The notes: generated by a model not told the origin, from the sequence alone. A stretch of 64,000 nt of DNA from Neovahlkampfia damariscottae (GCA_016618085.1 JABLTG010000063.1:1-64000); one strand, 5' to 3'; counted from the first letter of the stretch, positions 34,390 to 46,269 are shown. Program-made: numbers and translations.

Positions 34390-35930
34390 ATGAATAAACA
34401 AGACGTTGAAACTTTGATTGAACTCTTTTTGGATGATTTTAAAAATGGTAAAACAAAGAATATGCAACTGAGACAATCAGATCTTTTCAAGTTTTTGTTT
34501 ATCAATTTTTAACTGATTTTTCAAGTTCTATGACTCAATTTATTTTATCGGATAACTCTGAAACTATAATTTATGATATATTTTGTTCAAAAATTCAAAT
34601 TATGTTTCTTGATTTGTTTGATATTTTTCACTAACATTTTTCTAGAATTAAAATTAAAGAAACAGAGGAAGAACAATCACTACATTTCTTAAAGTTATTT
34701 GAACATACAAAAGAGTTGATTTCAATGATTGAAAAAATATGCGTAATTAAAAAACCATACTGATTCAAAATAGTTTCAAATTCCATTCACAAACAGTCCA
34801 ATGAATTTTTGTTTGGAAATATTCATTCAATTGACACTGGAAGATGAAAAATTCATGGAAAAAATTGAAAGATATATAATAAAAGAAGTCGATAAAAAAG
34901 AAAATGCAAGAAGATTTCATCCACTTCCAAAGTTAGCAGAGAATTTATTCAAAGTAAAAAAAAACATTCAACTAAACTTCAAAAGACAATTGTTGAGTTG
35001 AAAAAAGATTCTATCAACTTTTCTGAAGAATTTCATAAAAAAACAAAACGTTATATTCAAAAATTCAAAGACGACAAAGAGACATTGGAAAGGAATGAAA
35101 AATTTTGGAAGAAAGTCAATCAAAGAACAGATCATAACATATTCAAACCAAGATACAATATAATATATCCAGAAGATGATGAAACAAATTTGAAAAATAT
35201 TCAATTTTATCGTGGAAAAATTCAAAGTTCTCCAGATCAAGTTTTCATTTCAGATTTTCATGAAAAGTGGTTCGGAAGGTATGATAAATTAGAAATGGGA
35301 CACGGATTCATTCAATGGTTATTTCCAATTCGTGAAGGAGGATTGAATTTTGATGCCCAATCATTAACCAAAAATGAATCTAAACAATTTCGAGAATCAA
35401 AAGAACTTCAAAGTATGATAATCAAATCATACAAATTAATGTTGAATTTTTATGGAATTAAATTAGAAAATGAAATATTAGGAACAATTAAAAGGGATGA
35501 TTCTAATTGGAGACAAAGATATAACTTCTTGAATGATTCATTTCACAATTATTTAAGAATAACAAGAATATTAAATTGTTTGGAATTGACTGGATTGGGT
35601 CATTATAAAATTCATTTGATAAATCATTTCATTATTGAAATATTTCAAAATGGATACATCAAAAATGCTAAATCAAGTTTAATTGAATTTTGGATTCCAA
35701 CTTTAAGAAAGAATTCTGAAATAAAATCAGTTGAAAAAATAATTTATAAACTGACTGGAAAAAGAATCAATAGAAAAGATTTTAAAGTTCCTTCTATTTC
35801 TTGGGCGTATCAATTTGAATTTGATGAAAAGGATTCAAGTGAAGAAGAGACAGAACAGGAGGGTGATTATGGTTCACAACAAAAAAAAGAGTTTCGACCA
35901 TTTCAAGGTAAAGGTCGCTCACTTGAGTAA
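34390..35930 (+). CDS. OGFr conserved-domain protein
   Basis: At least five exons; joins I can support: LFN|SMTQFILSDN, IQI|IIKIKETEEEQ, KIC|FQIPFTNSPMNF and ENLFK|TIVELKKDSINF. The N-terminal half is unrecognised, mostly helical. The C-terminal half is the opioid growth factor receptor conserved region: GHGFIQWLFPIREGGLNFDA followed by QSLTKNE, the family hallmark, then FYGIKLENEILGTIKR and the helix RITRILNCLELTGLGHYKIH. The domain is widespread in fungi, plants and protists and its biochemical role is unclear. The 3' end is uncertain: the frame stops at 35930, but a donor after HFQ (about 35909) could splice to a downstream exon ending near 36048 or beyond. Confidence 0.75.
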
Positions 35931-36095
35931 TATTCATCAACTCACAATAAAAACAGTTTGTGGATGTAAATTTGTTGATTTAACTGGATCTTCATCATTA
36001 TGCCCTTTAGTTTTGAATTATCAGATGTTGATTATCAAGACAAAATGAATCTCAAGTTAGATCTATTAGCTGAAGTTGAATTAATAAAAACTTTT

Positions 36096-37515
36096 TTAAT
36101 TTTCATCTTTTTTATCATTTGATAATTTATTCCAAATGAAATAAGACATACCAATTCCAATAGTAATTCCTAAACCATAAGTCATAACATTCCACATTGA
36201 GTTTGATGATGAATCAGAATTTTTCTTTTTCTTTTTAATTACTTCTTCAATTGGTGCTTTTTTCATTGGTGGTGAATTTGTATCTGAAGATGTTTCTAAA
36301 TCTTTTTCGCTATTTTCTGTAATTGGAGATGATAATTTTCTTTCACCAAAAACTGAATCCATTTCAGGTTTGTTTTCTTCAATTGGAGATGGAAATTCAT
36401 TATCCAATTTCAAATCTTCTGGTTGATATTCTTCTACTAAAATAGGTGAAAGAGTTCCCAATTTTTTCGCTGAATTTTGTTCAATTTCTAACATTTTTTC
36501 ATCAAATGATTCTAGACTTGAATCCCATTTTTTAGCTTCCAAAATTAATTCATTTCCTAAATTTTCATTTTTTTCAATACCAAGTCCTTGTAAATAACAT
36601 CCACCAACTTCTAAACAACTTGCACCATGACCACGATTCATTCCACAAATAAACCAGATGAAAGCTTCACTGAACATTTCTTTTTCATAAAAATATGTTC
36701 CAACTTCTAACATTGCATGAGGAAATCCTTTTGATGCTGCTTTAATCAAAACTGGTAATTTTTCTCCTTCAGTTTCACTAATAGCACCCCATCCTGTCAT
36801 TGCAACAACATCTTCATTCATTAATGCAGCTAATTTAGTGTAATACATTGCTTCTTCTGCATTAACATCAAGGTTATAAAATTTTGCAGTTGATGCTGAT
36901 GAGAATATGGATATTAATGTATTTTGTGCATTTAAATTTCCACTTTTTGCAGCTGATTTCATTTTTTCGATGAATTTTTCATTATTTTCTTTTTTTTCTT
37001 TTTCATCTTTTGATAACTTTCCAAGAGCAGCATACGCTTCATCAAGAGATTTATCACCTTTTTTTTGATCCATTGTTAAATCTTTTAAAAATTCTTCTTT
37101 GATTTTTGTAAATTCTTGTAAATTTTTTTCATATTCAGTTGAAAATTCTTTTAATTCATTTGTTTTTATAGGTGTATAAAAACAAAACTTGTGATCAATA
37201 AATTTCAGTATTTGTTGTTTTGTTTCTGGTAAAAACTTTTTATCATATTCCAAAAAAATTTTGTTTCCTTGTTTTTCCCAATGATCTTCAACATTGACAG
37301 GATTAAAAAAATCATCCTTTTTAAAAATATATTAATTTTTTCTTTCTTAAATTTACATCAATTATTGGTTCTTGTTTTCCAACTTGAATTTGAAGGTGAT
37401 TTGATGTTTGTTTGATTTTTATTTCTTTACTTTTGATTTTAGGTGATGGAAGGTATACAGTGATTTGGATTTTACTGTTTGTATCTTTCCATGAAAACTT
37501 CAAAATTCCTTCCAT
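36096..37515 (-). CDS. CS (p23-like) domain - Sel1-repeat protein with C-terminal membrane anchor
   Basis: Two exons; the intron at about 37320-37362 joins PIID|DDFFNPVNVEDHWEKQGN. About 455 aa. Residues 1-95 are a CS domain: LKFSWKDTNSKIQITVYLP, LQIQVGKQEPIID, VEDHWEKQGNKIFLEYDKK. The middle carries Sel1-type repeats (AKSGNLNAQNTLISIF; AASKGFPHAMLEVGTYFY; GASCLEVGGCYLQGLGIEKN). A Ser/Pro/Glu-rich linker leads to a single helix near the end (VMTYGLGITIGIGMSYFIW) followed by a charged tail, so it is likely tail-anchored in ER or mitochondrial outer membrane. CS domains dock Hsp90; Sel1 repeats mediate protein contacts. A role as a membrane-bound Hsp90 co-chaperone is inference. Confidence 0.78.
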
Positions 37516-37970
37516 TTTTTCTTCAAAATATTTTGATTGGACAAAAAAAACATCAATTTATTTTTAAAAAAGTGCTTTGAGGCGAAAAATTCATTTTCCT
37601 TGAAAATGGGCTGGAAATAAAAGCAAAAAACCTTTATGGAAGAAAAAAAAAGAACTGCACACCACAAGAAAGTTATCATTCAGATAAAATTGGTTTTGGT
37701 TTTGTTGGAGTGTGGTCAACAGTTCAAGTTAAATAGTTATTCAAACATAGATTTACAGATTTACAATTGTCATGATTATGGAGCAAATCTATTTACGTCA
37801 CAATTCCAAGGAGTTAACTGCACTATTTAATGTTAAATGATTTACTTTTGAAAAGATAGCTCGGTTTTTTCAGCAAAATCAAGTTTCTTTCAAAGATTTT
37901 ACAAGAAAAAAAGATTTGAACATCTGAACATTGTTTGGAAAGAGGATGTGATTGGTGAGTTTATTCACCA
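37516..37970. other. 455 bp divergent intergenic region
   Basis: TGATTGG at 37534-37540 (toward the CS-Sel1 gene) and TGATTGG at 37949-37955 (16 bp before the GH31 ATG). The middle holds AT-rich sequence and a 64-codon open frame (37636-37830) without coding character. I see no RNA gene. Confidence 0.45.
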
Positions 37971-40594
37971 ATGAAGTTCGTCTTGCTCGTGTCAGTGCTT
38001 TTTGCAGCTGTTTTTTGTTTTGAACAAAATCCAATTGAACCAGTTCCAATTTCAACATCAGCCACTCCAACATTACTCACTATCAAAGGTGGAGACTTCA
38101 CGACTACCATAGCCCTTGACACTTGGAAGCTCATAACATTTGAAACTGACACTTCAAAAGTAATTCTTGAAGAAACAAGTTCAACAACAAGACTTTCAGT
38201 TACAGTATGGAAAGGAAGAGATTATCCGATATACCTTGGTTATTTATTTCGAACAGGAAAAGTTCTTGAAAAATATGAAGCAACAAAAGTGGATTCCTGG
38301 AGACAAGTTGAAAATACAGTTGAACTTGTTGTTTCAACAACATCACCAAACTTAAAAATTTCTGTCAAACTTTTTGATTTCAAAAGAAGACAATACTCAT
38401 TTAAGGCGACAGTTCCTGGTAAAAATTCACCTTTAAAAGAACCAAGAATTTTCATGAGTCAAGGTTTTATGACACCAAAGAAAGAAGGTTTTTATGGTTT
38501 AGGAGAGAGATTTAACACAAATAACCATCGTGGACATGTTATAGAAGCTTGGGTTGAAGGTAAAAACAACACAATTTTTCATTGATTATATTACCAGAAG
38601 GAGGATGGTCTACTGGATTTTTCTTACCAAGAAAAAGTAAAATTCGAGTACCTAGATATTACTCAACACATTTCCCAATTCCATTTTTCATTTCTAATCT
38701 TAAATATGGTTTTGAAGTTGATACAAATTACACATCTGTTTTTGATTTTGCCAAAACCAAAAAAGATGAATTTAATGTTGAATCACAAAGCACAGATGTA
38801 TCTTGGACTATTTATGGTGGCAAAAGTCCATTAGAAACTTTGAAAATGTACACAGAAAGAAGAGGAAGATCATTGATCCCGCCAAAATGGGCTTTTGGTC
38901 CTTGGAGTCAAGCTGGAGGTGAATTTAATTTCACTAGAGATCCATATAGAGCTTCACAAGAATTCTTGAAGTTAGACTCTCCAATATCACATGTAGTTAA
39001 TACACTTCACTTTTTACCTGCCAATTCTGAAAGAGGAAGAGAAGCACAAGTTAAAAAATTAAGTTCAGATCTTTTAGGGATTGGTTTAAAACAAACAGCT
39101 TATTATAATCCATATGTACGTAAAGATGTCTCACCAGATTATGATCCTTGTGAAAAAGCAGGTTATTTCTTAAAACATCATAATACAACAGATTCTTATG
39201 TGTTTTGGTATTTTGGTGTAAATTTTTATCAATGTTCAATGTTTGATTTTACAAATGAAGAAGCTGTGAAATATTTTAAAAAGATTCTTCAAAGATCAGT
39301 TGATTTAGGATTCAAAGGTTGGATGCAAGATTATGCAGAATATGCACCATATTACTCAAAAGCACATGATGGAAGATTTGGTGATGAATTGCACAACCCA
39401 TATCCTGTGTTATTTCAAAAAGCAACATTTGAATTTCTTCAACAATATGATGAAAATCCAAATGATAAATATGCTCCAGATTACATTCCATACTGTAGAT
39501 CAGGATACACAGGAACATCAAAATGGCAATGGGCAACTTGGAGTGGAGATCCTTCATCTGATTGGAGTTATGCTGCTGGATTACCTGCACAAGTAACTGC
39601 TTTATCAAATTTAGGATTATCAGGTGTTCCTTATTCAAGTTCGGATATTGGTGGATTCACTTGGTGGGTAACACCACCACCAGAAAATCAACTATGGTGC
39701 AGATGGGCTCAATTTTCTGTATTTACTTCTTTTATGCATACACAAACTGGTGGAAAAGGATTTGGAAAGAAAACAAAAATAATGGATACTCCAGAAGGTC
39801 GTTTCTGTTGGAGAAAATTCTCTAAATTACGTACTCAATTATTTCATTATATTTACAATGCTGCACATGATGCATATGATTCCGGTGTTCCTTTATTGAG
39901 ACATCATCTTTTAGAATTTCCAGAAGATGAATATTCTCACAGTATTGCATATGATTTCACCTTTGGAAAAGATATGCTTGTTTCTCCTGTTGTCGATGAA
40001 GATCAAACTAAAAAATCAATTTATCTTCCAAAAGGGGAAAATGAATGGTTTGATATGATGTCAAACATGATTTATGATGAAAAAGAAGGAAGATTTAGAA
40101 TCAAATATTCTGAACCATTTAAAGGTGGACAAAATGTAACCGTTATATCTCCTGTATTTAGTCATATTCCAGTATTTATCAAATCTGGTACAATTCTTCC
40201 ATTATTAGATCCTTCAGTTTGGACATTGAATGATGCATCTAATGAAAATGTTGTTACTTATTCCAAAAGAGAACATTTACTTCATTTGATGATTTTTCAA
40301 AATTCAAAAGGTACTGCAAAGGGAAATGTTTGGGATGGAGCTGAATTTCTTTTTAGTGAAAATTCATTCATTGCACAAGATAAAAAAAATCGAATTTTGA
40401 TACTTCAAATTCCAATTAAAGAGATGAAATTTACAAGAATTATTGGAAATACAGGTCCTATTGATAAAGTTGATTCATATAAAAAATTATTATCTGTTGA
40501 TAGAAATTCCAAATCGGGATGGGCTGTTGCAACTGACGAAAAAGTAATTTGGATAAGAATGCAACCAGAAGTTAGAAAAATTCAAATAATTTAA
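37971..40594 (+). CDS. Secreted GH31 glycosidase, sulfoquinovosidase-like features
   Basis: Two exons (intron about 38562-38598, WVE|EGGWSTGFF), about 860 aa. A signal peptide is clear (MKFVLLVSVLFAAVFCF). GH31 landmarks: GFYGLGERFN, the nucleophile region GFKGWMQDYAEYAP (about residue 437, Asp), and the acid/base region ATWSGDPSSDWSYAAG (about residue 511, Asp), followed by GVPYSSSDIGGF and a C-terminal beta-sandwich (VPLLRHHLLEFPEDEYSHSI). The W-x-G-D-x3-DWS and SDIGG strings resemble the YihQ sulfoquinovosidase branch more than classical lysosomal alpha-glucosidases. It should act in food vacuoles or outside the cell on plant or bacterial glycans; the exact substrate is not proven. Confidence 0.85.
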
Positions 40595-40688
40595 TAAAAT
40601 TTATTGCCAGATTTTATTGAAACACTTTTGAGAATTTTGATTGATTTGACTTGTCAGTTCATATTGGCATCGCCTTTAATTTATTGTT

Positions 40689-41635
40689 CTATTTTGAGAA
40701 ATTGCAGAATATAAAATTGATATCTTTGAATATTTCAACTCTCTTCCTCAAATTAACTTGCATAATCTGCATTCCTTTGATTTGAGTTTTGATCCAGGAT
40801 AGATATTGAAGGAGCTCTGGCAGAGTGATCCTTTCATCGAGATCAGATAATAAACATTTTTTAATAATTTCTATATATTTATCCCTGAAATATAATTCTT
40901 TTTTGATGGGTACTTGTTTGATAGTTTCTTGATAGTTTTTTGTGGAAAAATCTAGATGTCCATCTTTCATCATTTCAAATAGAATAATACCAAGAGACCA
41001 AATATCTGTAGAAAATGTATATTTTTTACCTAATTTCATTTCAATTGATTGAAAAATTGAATTTGATAGTTTTCCAGAAGTCAAATATTCTAAATTATGA
41101 ACATATCAACATCTTACTTTTTTTTTTTTTCAATTCTTCAGCATCATCAAAACCTGTTAAAATTGATTTTAATTTCCCTAATTCTTGGTCAATTAATACA
41201 TTTTTTAAATTCAATTTTCTGTGAACAATATTCTTTGAATGACATTTTCCAACTGTTTCAACAATTTGATAAAAGAGTTCAATTTTTTCTTGTTCATTCA
41301 ATCCTTTTTTTAGTTTATCATCTAAATTTCCTTCAGGACTACAATAAATTGAATTTAAAATAATTTTTGTTTCACTAATAATCCATCTAGAATAATTAGT
41401 GCAAATTTGAAAAATATACCACTAATACATGATAATGACTATTTGAAAATCCTGATTTGACATGAATCACTTGAGAACTACGGAGTTTTAAGAGGATGTT
41501 CCTTTCCATTTCATGATCAGAAGAACAAGGTATTTTTTTCAAACAACACAAACTTCCTTTTTTATTTTTCGCTTTGTACAAATTTCCTGTTGTTCCTGAG
41601 CCAAGTTTTTCAAGAAAACAATATTGCTGACTCAT
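40689..41635 (-). CDS. Predicted pseudokinase with an 11-nt microexon
   Basis: About 270 aa, four exons. N-lobe: YCFLEKLGSGTTGNLYKAKN and the ATP Lys (CCLKKI). The hinge reads HVLV-MDYY-PEGNLDDKLKK only if an 11 nt exon (41376-41386) is spliced between introns of about 33 and 37 nt; without it no frame is possible. The catalytic loop is HRKLNLKNV instead of HRD-x-K-x2-N, and the DFG motif is replaced by TGFDDA, so both the catalytic Asp and the Mg Asp are lost. The C-lobe is otherwise kept (TFSTDIWSLGIILFEMM, ERITLPELLQYL). Likely inactive in phosphotransfer and used as a scaffold or allosteric partner; no partner is visible. No CCAAT box is obvious upstream, unlike neighbours. Confidence 0.72.
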
Positions 41636-41869
41636 GATGATTTTTTTTTATGGTGTGGTAGGTGATTGTACAGTCTGTCAGCAAATCAGCTGAGATTTTG
41701 AATTCATAAAAGAAAAATAAAAGAAACCCAAATTCAATTCTGTAAAATTAAAGTGATAAATATTCTTGTTGTGTTTCAGTTCAAATTAAAGGGTATTGTT
41801 TTGAAACTATAGCAAATGAAAATAGACTTCCATAAATTGCTAGAAATAAAAATCAAATTTATTAATTTC

Positions 41870-42345
41870 TTACGTTTCATTTGCTAATATTAATTCATTT
41901 TCATTTTTTGAAGATAATAAACAATCTTCAATTAATTGAGTCAAATAATCTAAATTTCCTGAATTCAATTGTTGAATCCAAATAAAAGATTCTGAAATTG
42001 AAGTAAATAAATTTGATTGATGTAATATTTTTGAAATCATAAATTTATATTCAAAATCAGTATTTTTCTTTTCAATAAAATTATTTAATGTATGTTTAAA
42101 TATATTCATTTTCATCCATGAATCAAAATTAATATTAATTTAAATTAAAAATTGAATAATTTCATTAATACTTAAAACATATGGATTTTGAATGATAATA
42201 TCAACTAAATTTGAAATTGAAACAGTTTATTTATTCAATATTGAATAATAAATGATTTCTTCAATAAAGCTTATACCACTGTTTTCTACTAGGTAGTCAT
42301 CAAGGACAAACTCAACAAGAAAATTATTTTGACTTCAGGTTCACC
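41870..42345 (-). pseudogene. Relic of an unrecognised helical protein gene
   Basis: One leftward frame gives a continuous helical protein, for example EENSGISFIEEIIYYSILNK, VSISNLVDIIIQNPYVLSI, NFDSWMKMNIFKHTL and SFIWIQQLNSGNLDYLTQLI, but it is cut by two in-frame TAA codons (near 42230 and 42140) that no GT-AG intron removes. The pattern recalls armadillo/HEAT-type repeats. Only about 150 codons remain. Confidence 0.45.
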
Positions 42346-42869
42346 ATTTCATGAAAAAACAAGAATCTATTAATAATAGAAATATCAAGTTTACTTCTCT
42401 TAATTTGTTCATATTGTATTCAAAGGCCGGAATTGGAGAGAGTTTTGTCAAGAAGATTGATGGATGTTATTCTCATGGTTTTATGGGATTTCCTTTACAA
42501 AATTAATGTAAAATTATTGGAAATTTTTGATGATCAAAGAAGAATTCAATCAATCTGAAATATTGTTAGTTTTTTTTTCTCATCATTATTCCTTTCATTC
42601 ATCCTGAATAGTTTTTTGTAATAAATTGAAACATAAAACAAGATGAGAGGAGACATCTATTGTCCAAAAACGACAACAATGACCGAAAAGGGAATTAAAT
42701 TTCCTTTTTTGATTCAAAGTTACGTGTTGTGTATTAATGTCATTTCAAAGAAATCTCAATGTTTTATTGGCTTCTATTATGATGATTCCAAAACTATTCA
42801 TTGGTCTATGATGTGGATTTTATTTTAAAGTAAAATCATTGGCTGCTTTTTCTTGTAGTTAATTGGTCA
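42346..42869. other. About 520 bp gap before the second P450
   Basis: AT-rich sequence with no convincing gene. A 61-codon open frame (42643-42828) lacks protein-like character. ATTGG at 42862-42866 lies 3 bp before the P450 ATG, and another ATTGG lies near 42839. Confidence 0.4.
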
Positions 42870-44387
42870 ATGATCCTGGAAATACTCAGTTCAATTGTAT
42901 TAATCATCACTCTTCTAATAATATATCTATTTTATCTTGATTACTCAAACAGGATCAGAATTTACAATATTAAAACAGGAGAAACACTAAAAGGAAATTC
43001 AATTTTTTTTCTTCCTTGGTTTCTTCTAGCTAACAAAAAAGAATCAAATATTCAATATACTAGGAATTTAGATAAACACCTAAAAAGGCCAATGGTTAGT
43101 GCATGGGAATTCAACACAATGATGGTGCGAGTTCTTGATCCAGTTCTATGTAGAGAAGTTTTGAAAGATACAGATACTTATATGCACACTTTTCTGAACG
43201 TAGTGAAATATTCAGATCGATTTCTTGGAAAAAATCACTTAGTTGCTGTAAATGATTTTCATTGGAAAAGGCAAAGAAAAATTCTTGACCCTGCATTCAA
43301 ATCAATTGGAAATTATTTCAAAATTTTTTCAACAAAAACAGCTGAAGTTATTCATCAAATGATCAAAAAAAATCGAGTTGTGGACAGCGTACATAAATTT
43401 ACTCAAGCTATGGCTTTGGATATTTTGGGTTTGGCCATTTTTGGTTACGATTTTAAGTCCATTTCATTGGATGACAATCAGAACCTGCATTCGTATGTTT
43501 ATTTAACTGATTTATTTTCCAACATTAAAAAAGCGCTTCCTGCTTTAATTACACATAATTTCGATTCTTTAGAGTCAACAAAAGAAACAATCAAACAAAT
43601 TGAGATTTGGGAAAAATTGAGAAGCTCATTGATCACAGAATCAAAAAAGAGGATTCAAGAAAAAATCATTGATAGTTCTAGTTTTTCAATGCTAGATATG
43701 ATGGTAGAATCACTAATGGAGCATGATGAAGATGAAAGAATGACAGAACAAGAAATAGCTGATAACATTGGGATCTTTTTCCTTGCAGGTCATGAAACGT
43801 AAATCAATCAAATTTTAACATTTCGAAGAACTGCAAGTGCGTTAGCATTTGGTGTTCAGGTGATTGCAAAATATCCAGAGATTCAATCAAAATTGAGAAA
43901 AGAAATGATCGAAACCATTGAACACATTGATCCACAATCAATTGAAAATTTACCATATCTTACAATGTTTATTAAAGAGGTGCTAAGAATGTATCCACCT
44001 ATTGCTGCAACTCCACCTAAAGTTACTTCAAAAGATACTTATCTTGGTGATTATTTTATTCCAAAAGGTAGTTATGTCAGTGTATCAGTGATTGATGTTC
44101 ACATGAACGAAGAAATTTATGAAAATCCTGAAGAATTCCGTCCTGAAAGATGGGAAAAAAATGCAAAGAAAAAAATTCCACATTACGCTTGGATTCCTTT
44201 CTCATCAGGACCTAGAATTTGTATTGGTAATAATTTTTCTATGATGGAACAAAAAATATTCTTCACTGAATTATTGATGAAATATGAAATTACTTTAGTG
44301 GATCCTTCAGTATCTATTGAAGTGTCATCAAATTCAAGTATTCTTCAATCACCAAAATCTGTTTCAGTCAAGTTCTCCAAGGTATGA
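42870..44387 (+). CDS. Cytochrome P450 (2)
   Basis: Two exons (intron about 43799-43829), about 496 aa. N-terminal anchor ILSSIVLIITLLIIYLF. Hallmarks: HWKRQRKILDPAF (C-helix), IGIFFLAGHETTASAL (I-helix), IKEVLRMYPP (ExxR), FRPERWEK, and the haem loop FSSGPRICIGNNF with the axial Cys. It appears complete and is only distantly similar to the P450 at 32804, but both have the same phase-2 intron inside AGH(D/E)T|T. Substrate unknown. It stands at the edge of the decayed island. Confidence 0.93.
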
Positions 44388-44434
44388 ACACAAAAAAAAA
44401 GAAAAATTGAGTACAAAATAAAATTGATGTTTAT

Positions 44435-44699
44435 TTACAAAGTAGAGTGAAAACGTTTTGCTTTTGTGATATCTAAGAATTTGGAAATATGAGAAAATTT
44501 TTTGATTTCTAATTTTTGCAAATGTAAAAGAATTATTTTATCTTCATTTTTGTCATAATAAAAAGAACCTCCAAAAAGTCTTGAGATAATTTTCTTTTCA
44601 TGAACAAAAGTAACCAATTCAAGAAGTTGATTAAAAATTTTCAGCTTTTTTGGCATTTCGGTTTCAGAAAGATCCCGATTCATCCTTTCACTTATAATA
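44435..44699 (-). pseudogene. Protein kinase fragment cut by the transposon
   Basis: Reading leftward from the transposon edge: LIISERMNRDLSETEMPKKL, IFNQLLELVTFVHEKKIISR, FYYDKNEDKIILLHLQKLE. This looks like strand 5, helices D and E, and the catalytic region of a kinase, but HRD is replaced by ISR and no DFG follows. The N-lobe is absent: the open frame runs directly into the inverted repeat at 44700. The fragment stops at 44435 without the C-lobe end. Confidence 0.45.
44695..44699. repeat. Candidate target-site duplication, left (TAATA)
   Basis: TAATA directly outside the left inverted repeat; the same five bases follow the right one at 47981-47985. Short and AT-rich, so chance is possible. 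Confidence 0.4.
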
Positions 44700-44860
44700 A
44701 GACTCTTGGACAATTCATTTTGTTACTACAATAAACTTTAGTTTTCAACTTGGAGTTTGATGTTTCAGATAAACAAGTCACGGTTTTAATAATAAAATAA
44801 TACAAGTAGTGTTATTCACAATAAGTATGTATTTAGGCAATAGGCAGTGTTTTCAAGCGA
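44700..44860 (+). repeat. Left terminal inverted repeat
   Basis: Matches the reverse complement of 47850-47980 in blocks: AGACTCTTGGACAATT, TTTAGTTTT(C/G)AACTTG, TGATGTTTCAG, AGTGTTATTCACAATAAGTA and AGGCAATA...TGTTTT. Indels separate the blocks, so the repeat is old or poorly constrained. Confidence 0.8.
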
Positions 44861-44985
44861 TATGTGGTGCTATTTGCAATGAGTCATTCATTACATAAAA
44901 AGTCATGCTAATATAAATAACAAAACACTTCAGTTTGAAACATGACGCTTTTAATTAAAACATAGAGTTTGAAGGAAAAGAATAT

Positions 44986-46154
44986 TTATTCTTCGATTCT
45001 TTGCTTCTTTTGACTGGAATTTTTGTTTCTTTCTTGTTGTTTTCTTTTCTTCTCTAATTCCTCATCAGCATAACTCTTTAAGAGTACTTTATAATAGATA
45101 CCATCTTCATTTCTCAGGGGATATTTCATAATGTGATAATTAGTGAGAGCATCACAAACTTTAAAGACCATAGAATAAGAATCTTCATCCCATTTGTATT
45201 TCCCTTCCACAATCTTGAATAATTTCTTCATTCTTCCATAAAAATTTTCACAAATAATTCTGTTCTTCGCAATTTTCTTATTTCTCACATTTTCTTCTCT
45301 GCTTAAATTTGTACCTTTACTTGGAAGAATGGTTCTGATCTTTTCACTTGCTCCTTGGTATCCCTTGTCAACAAGCAAAGCTCAATGCTTGGAGTTTATC
45401 TTTGAGCTCTCCTTAATCATTTACATTCATGTTTGAACCTTTCGTTTCCAAGAATTTCTCATAAATTTCCAAATTGTCTTTAAAAATGGTAAAATCGTGA
45501 ACAGAACCAGCATAAATATCACTGATAAAGACAGTTAATCCGTTTGGCAAGTGAGATACTTCAGTCTTGTAACCATAGGCATGATGATTTCCAGAAAAAT
45601 AATATTGAGTATCTCTAAACAACATATTTGGTTTAGTTCTCAATTGAAAGGTGACATCCACGACAAGACCAACTTCTGGATAATCTTCCAATAGGACATT
45701 CTTCTTCACTTGTTCATCTTTGTAAACAATTTGAATTAATTCACTTGTCAACGGTTCTACAATTTTTTCCAAAGTTCTGTTGGTAGTAGAAATAATAGTA
45801 AACTTTTTTATTTTGTAAGTGACACTAAACTTGTCCCATGATTCATAATGCTTCAACATGACCAACGTAAAGAAAAAAGAATCTAACGGTCCTATTTCCG
45901 GTTTCTTTCCTCTTCCTCTTGTTTTTATTTCTTTTCCACCAAAGAATAAAGTTCCATAAATTCACTGATACTAAATCCTGTCATGACTTTGATGGCTTCA
46001 CTTCCTTCCTTCACAAATTTTTCATAATAAACGCTTTCTTCTTCTTCCATCTGAGAGTTTGAGGAAAATTCTTCCACCACTTTCTTAATCTTTCTTTTTT
46101 GTCTTTTTCTAGGGTTTTATAGTTCTCAAGTATGGACTTAGTGTTTTCTGACAT
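44986..46154 (-). pseudogene. DDE_Tnp_4 transposase, broken
   Basis: N-terminus MSENTKSILENYKTLEKDKK; then after a frame change EGSEAIKVMTGFSISEFMEL and GPLDSFFFTLVMLKHYESWD (the helix-turn-helix region of this family); then the catalytic core VGLVVDVTFQLRTKPNMLF (first Asp), YFSGNHHAYGYKTEVSHLPNG, ISDIYAGSVHDFTIFKDN, and LVDKGYQG (second acidic region) with KNRIICENFYGRMKKLF (Glu). The C-terminus is Lys-rich. Frameshifts occur near 46050, 45900 and 45400, and the reading ends at 44986. All three catalytic acidic positions can still be seen. The family cuts and pastes by DDE chemistry. Confidence 0.82.
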
Positions 46155-46269
46155 GTTCAGTTGTGCAACATTTTGGAGGATTCTAAAAGGTCAGTGATTA
46201 TTTACATACACTATGCTTATGAAAAAAAATCAATTCAAATAAATTCAATATTTTTAATTGAAAATTCAA

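Noticed and set aside
37971-40594. Bacterial contamination or very recent transfer of the GH31 gene
   Set aside because: It has a spliceosomal intron, a TGATTGG promoter box and the same base composition as its neighbours.
42643-42828. 61-codon open frame before the second P450
   Set aside because: No motif, no splice partners and an unremarkable composition; likely chance.
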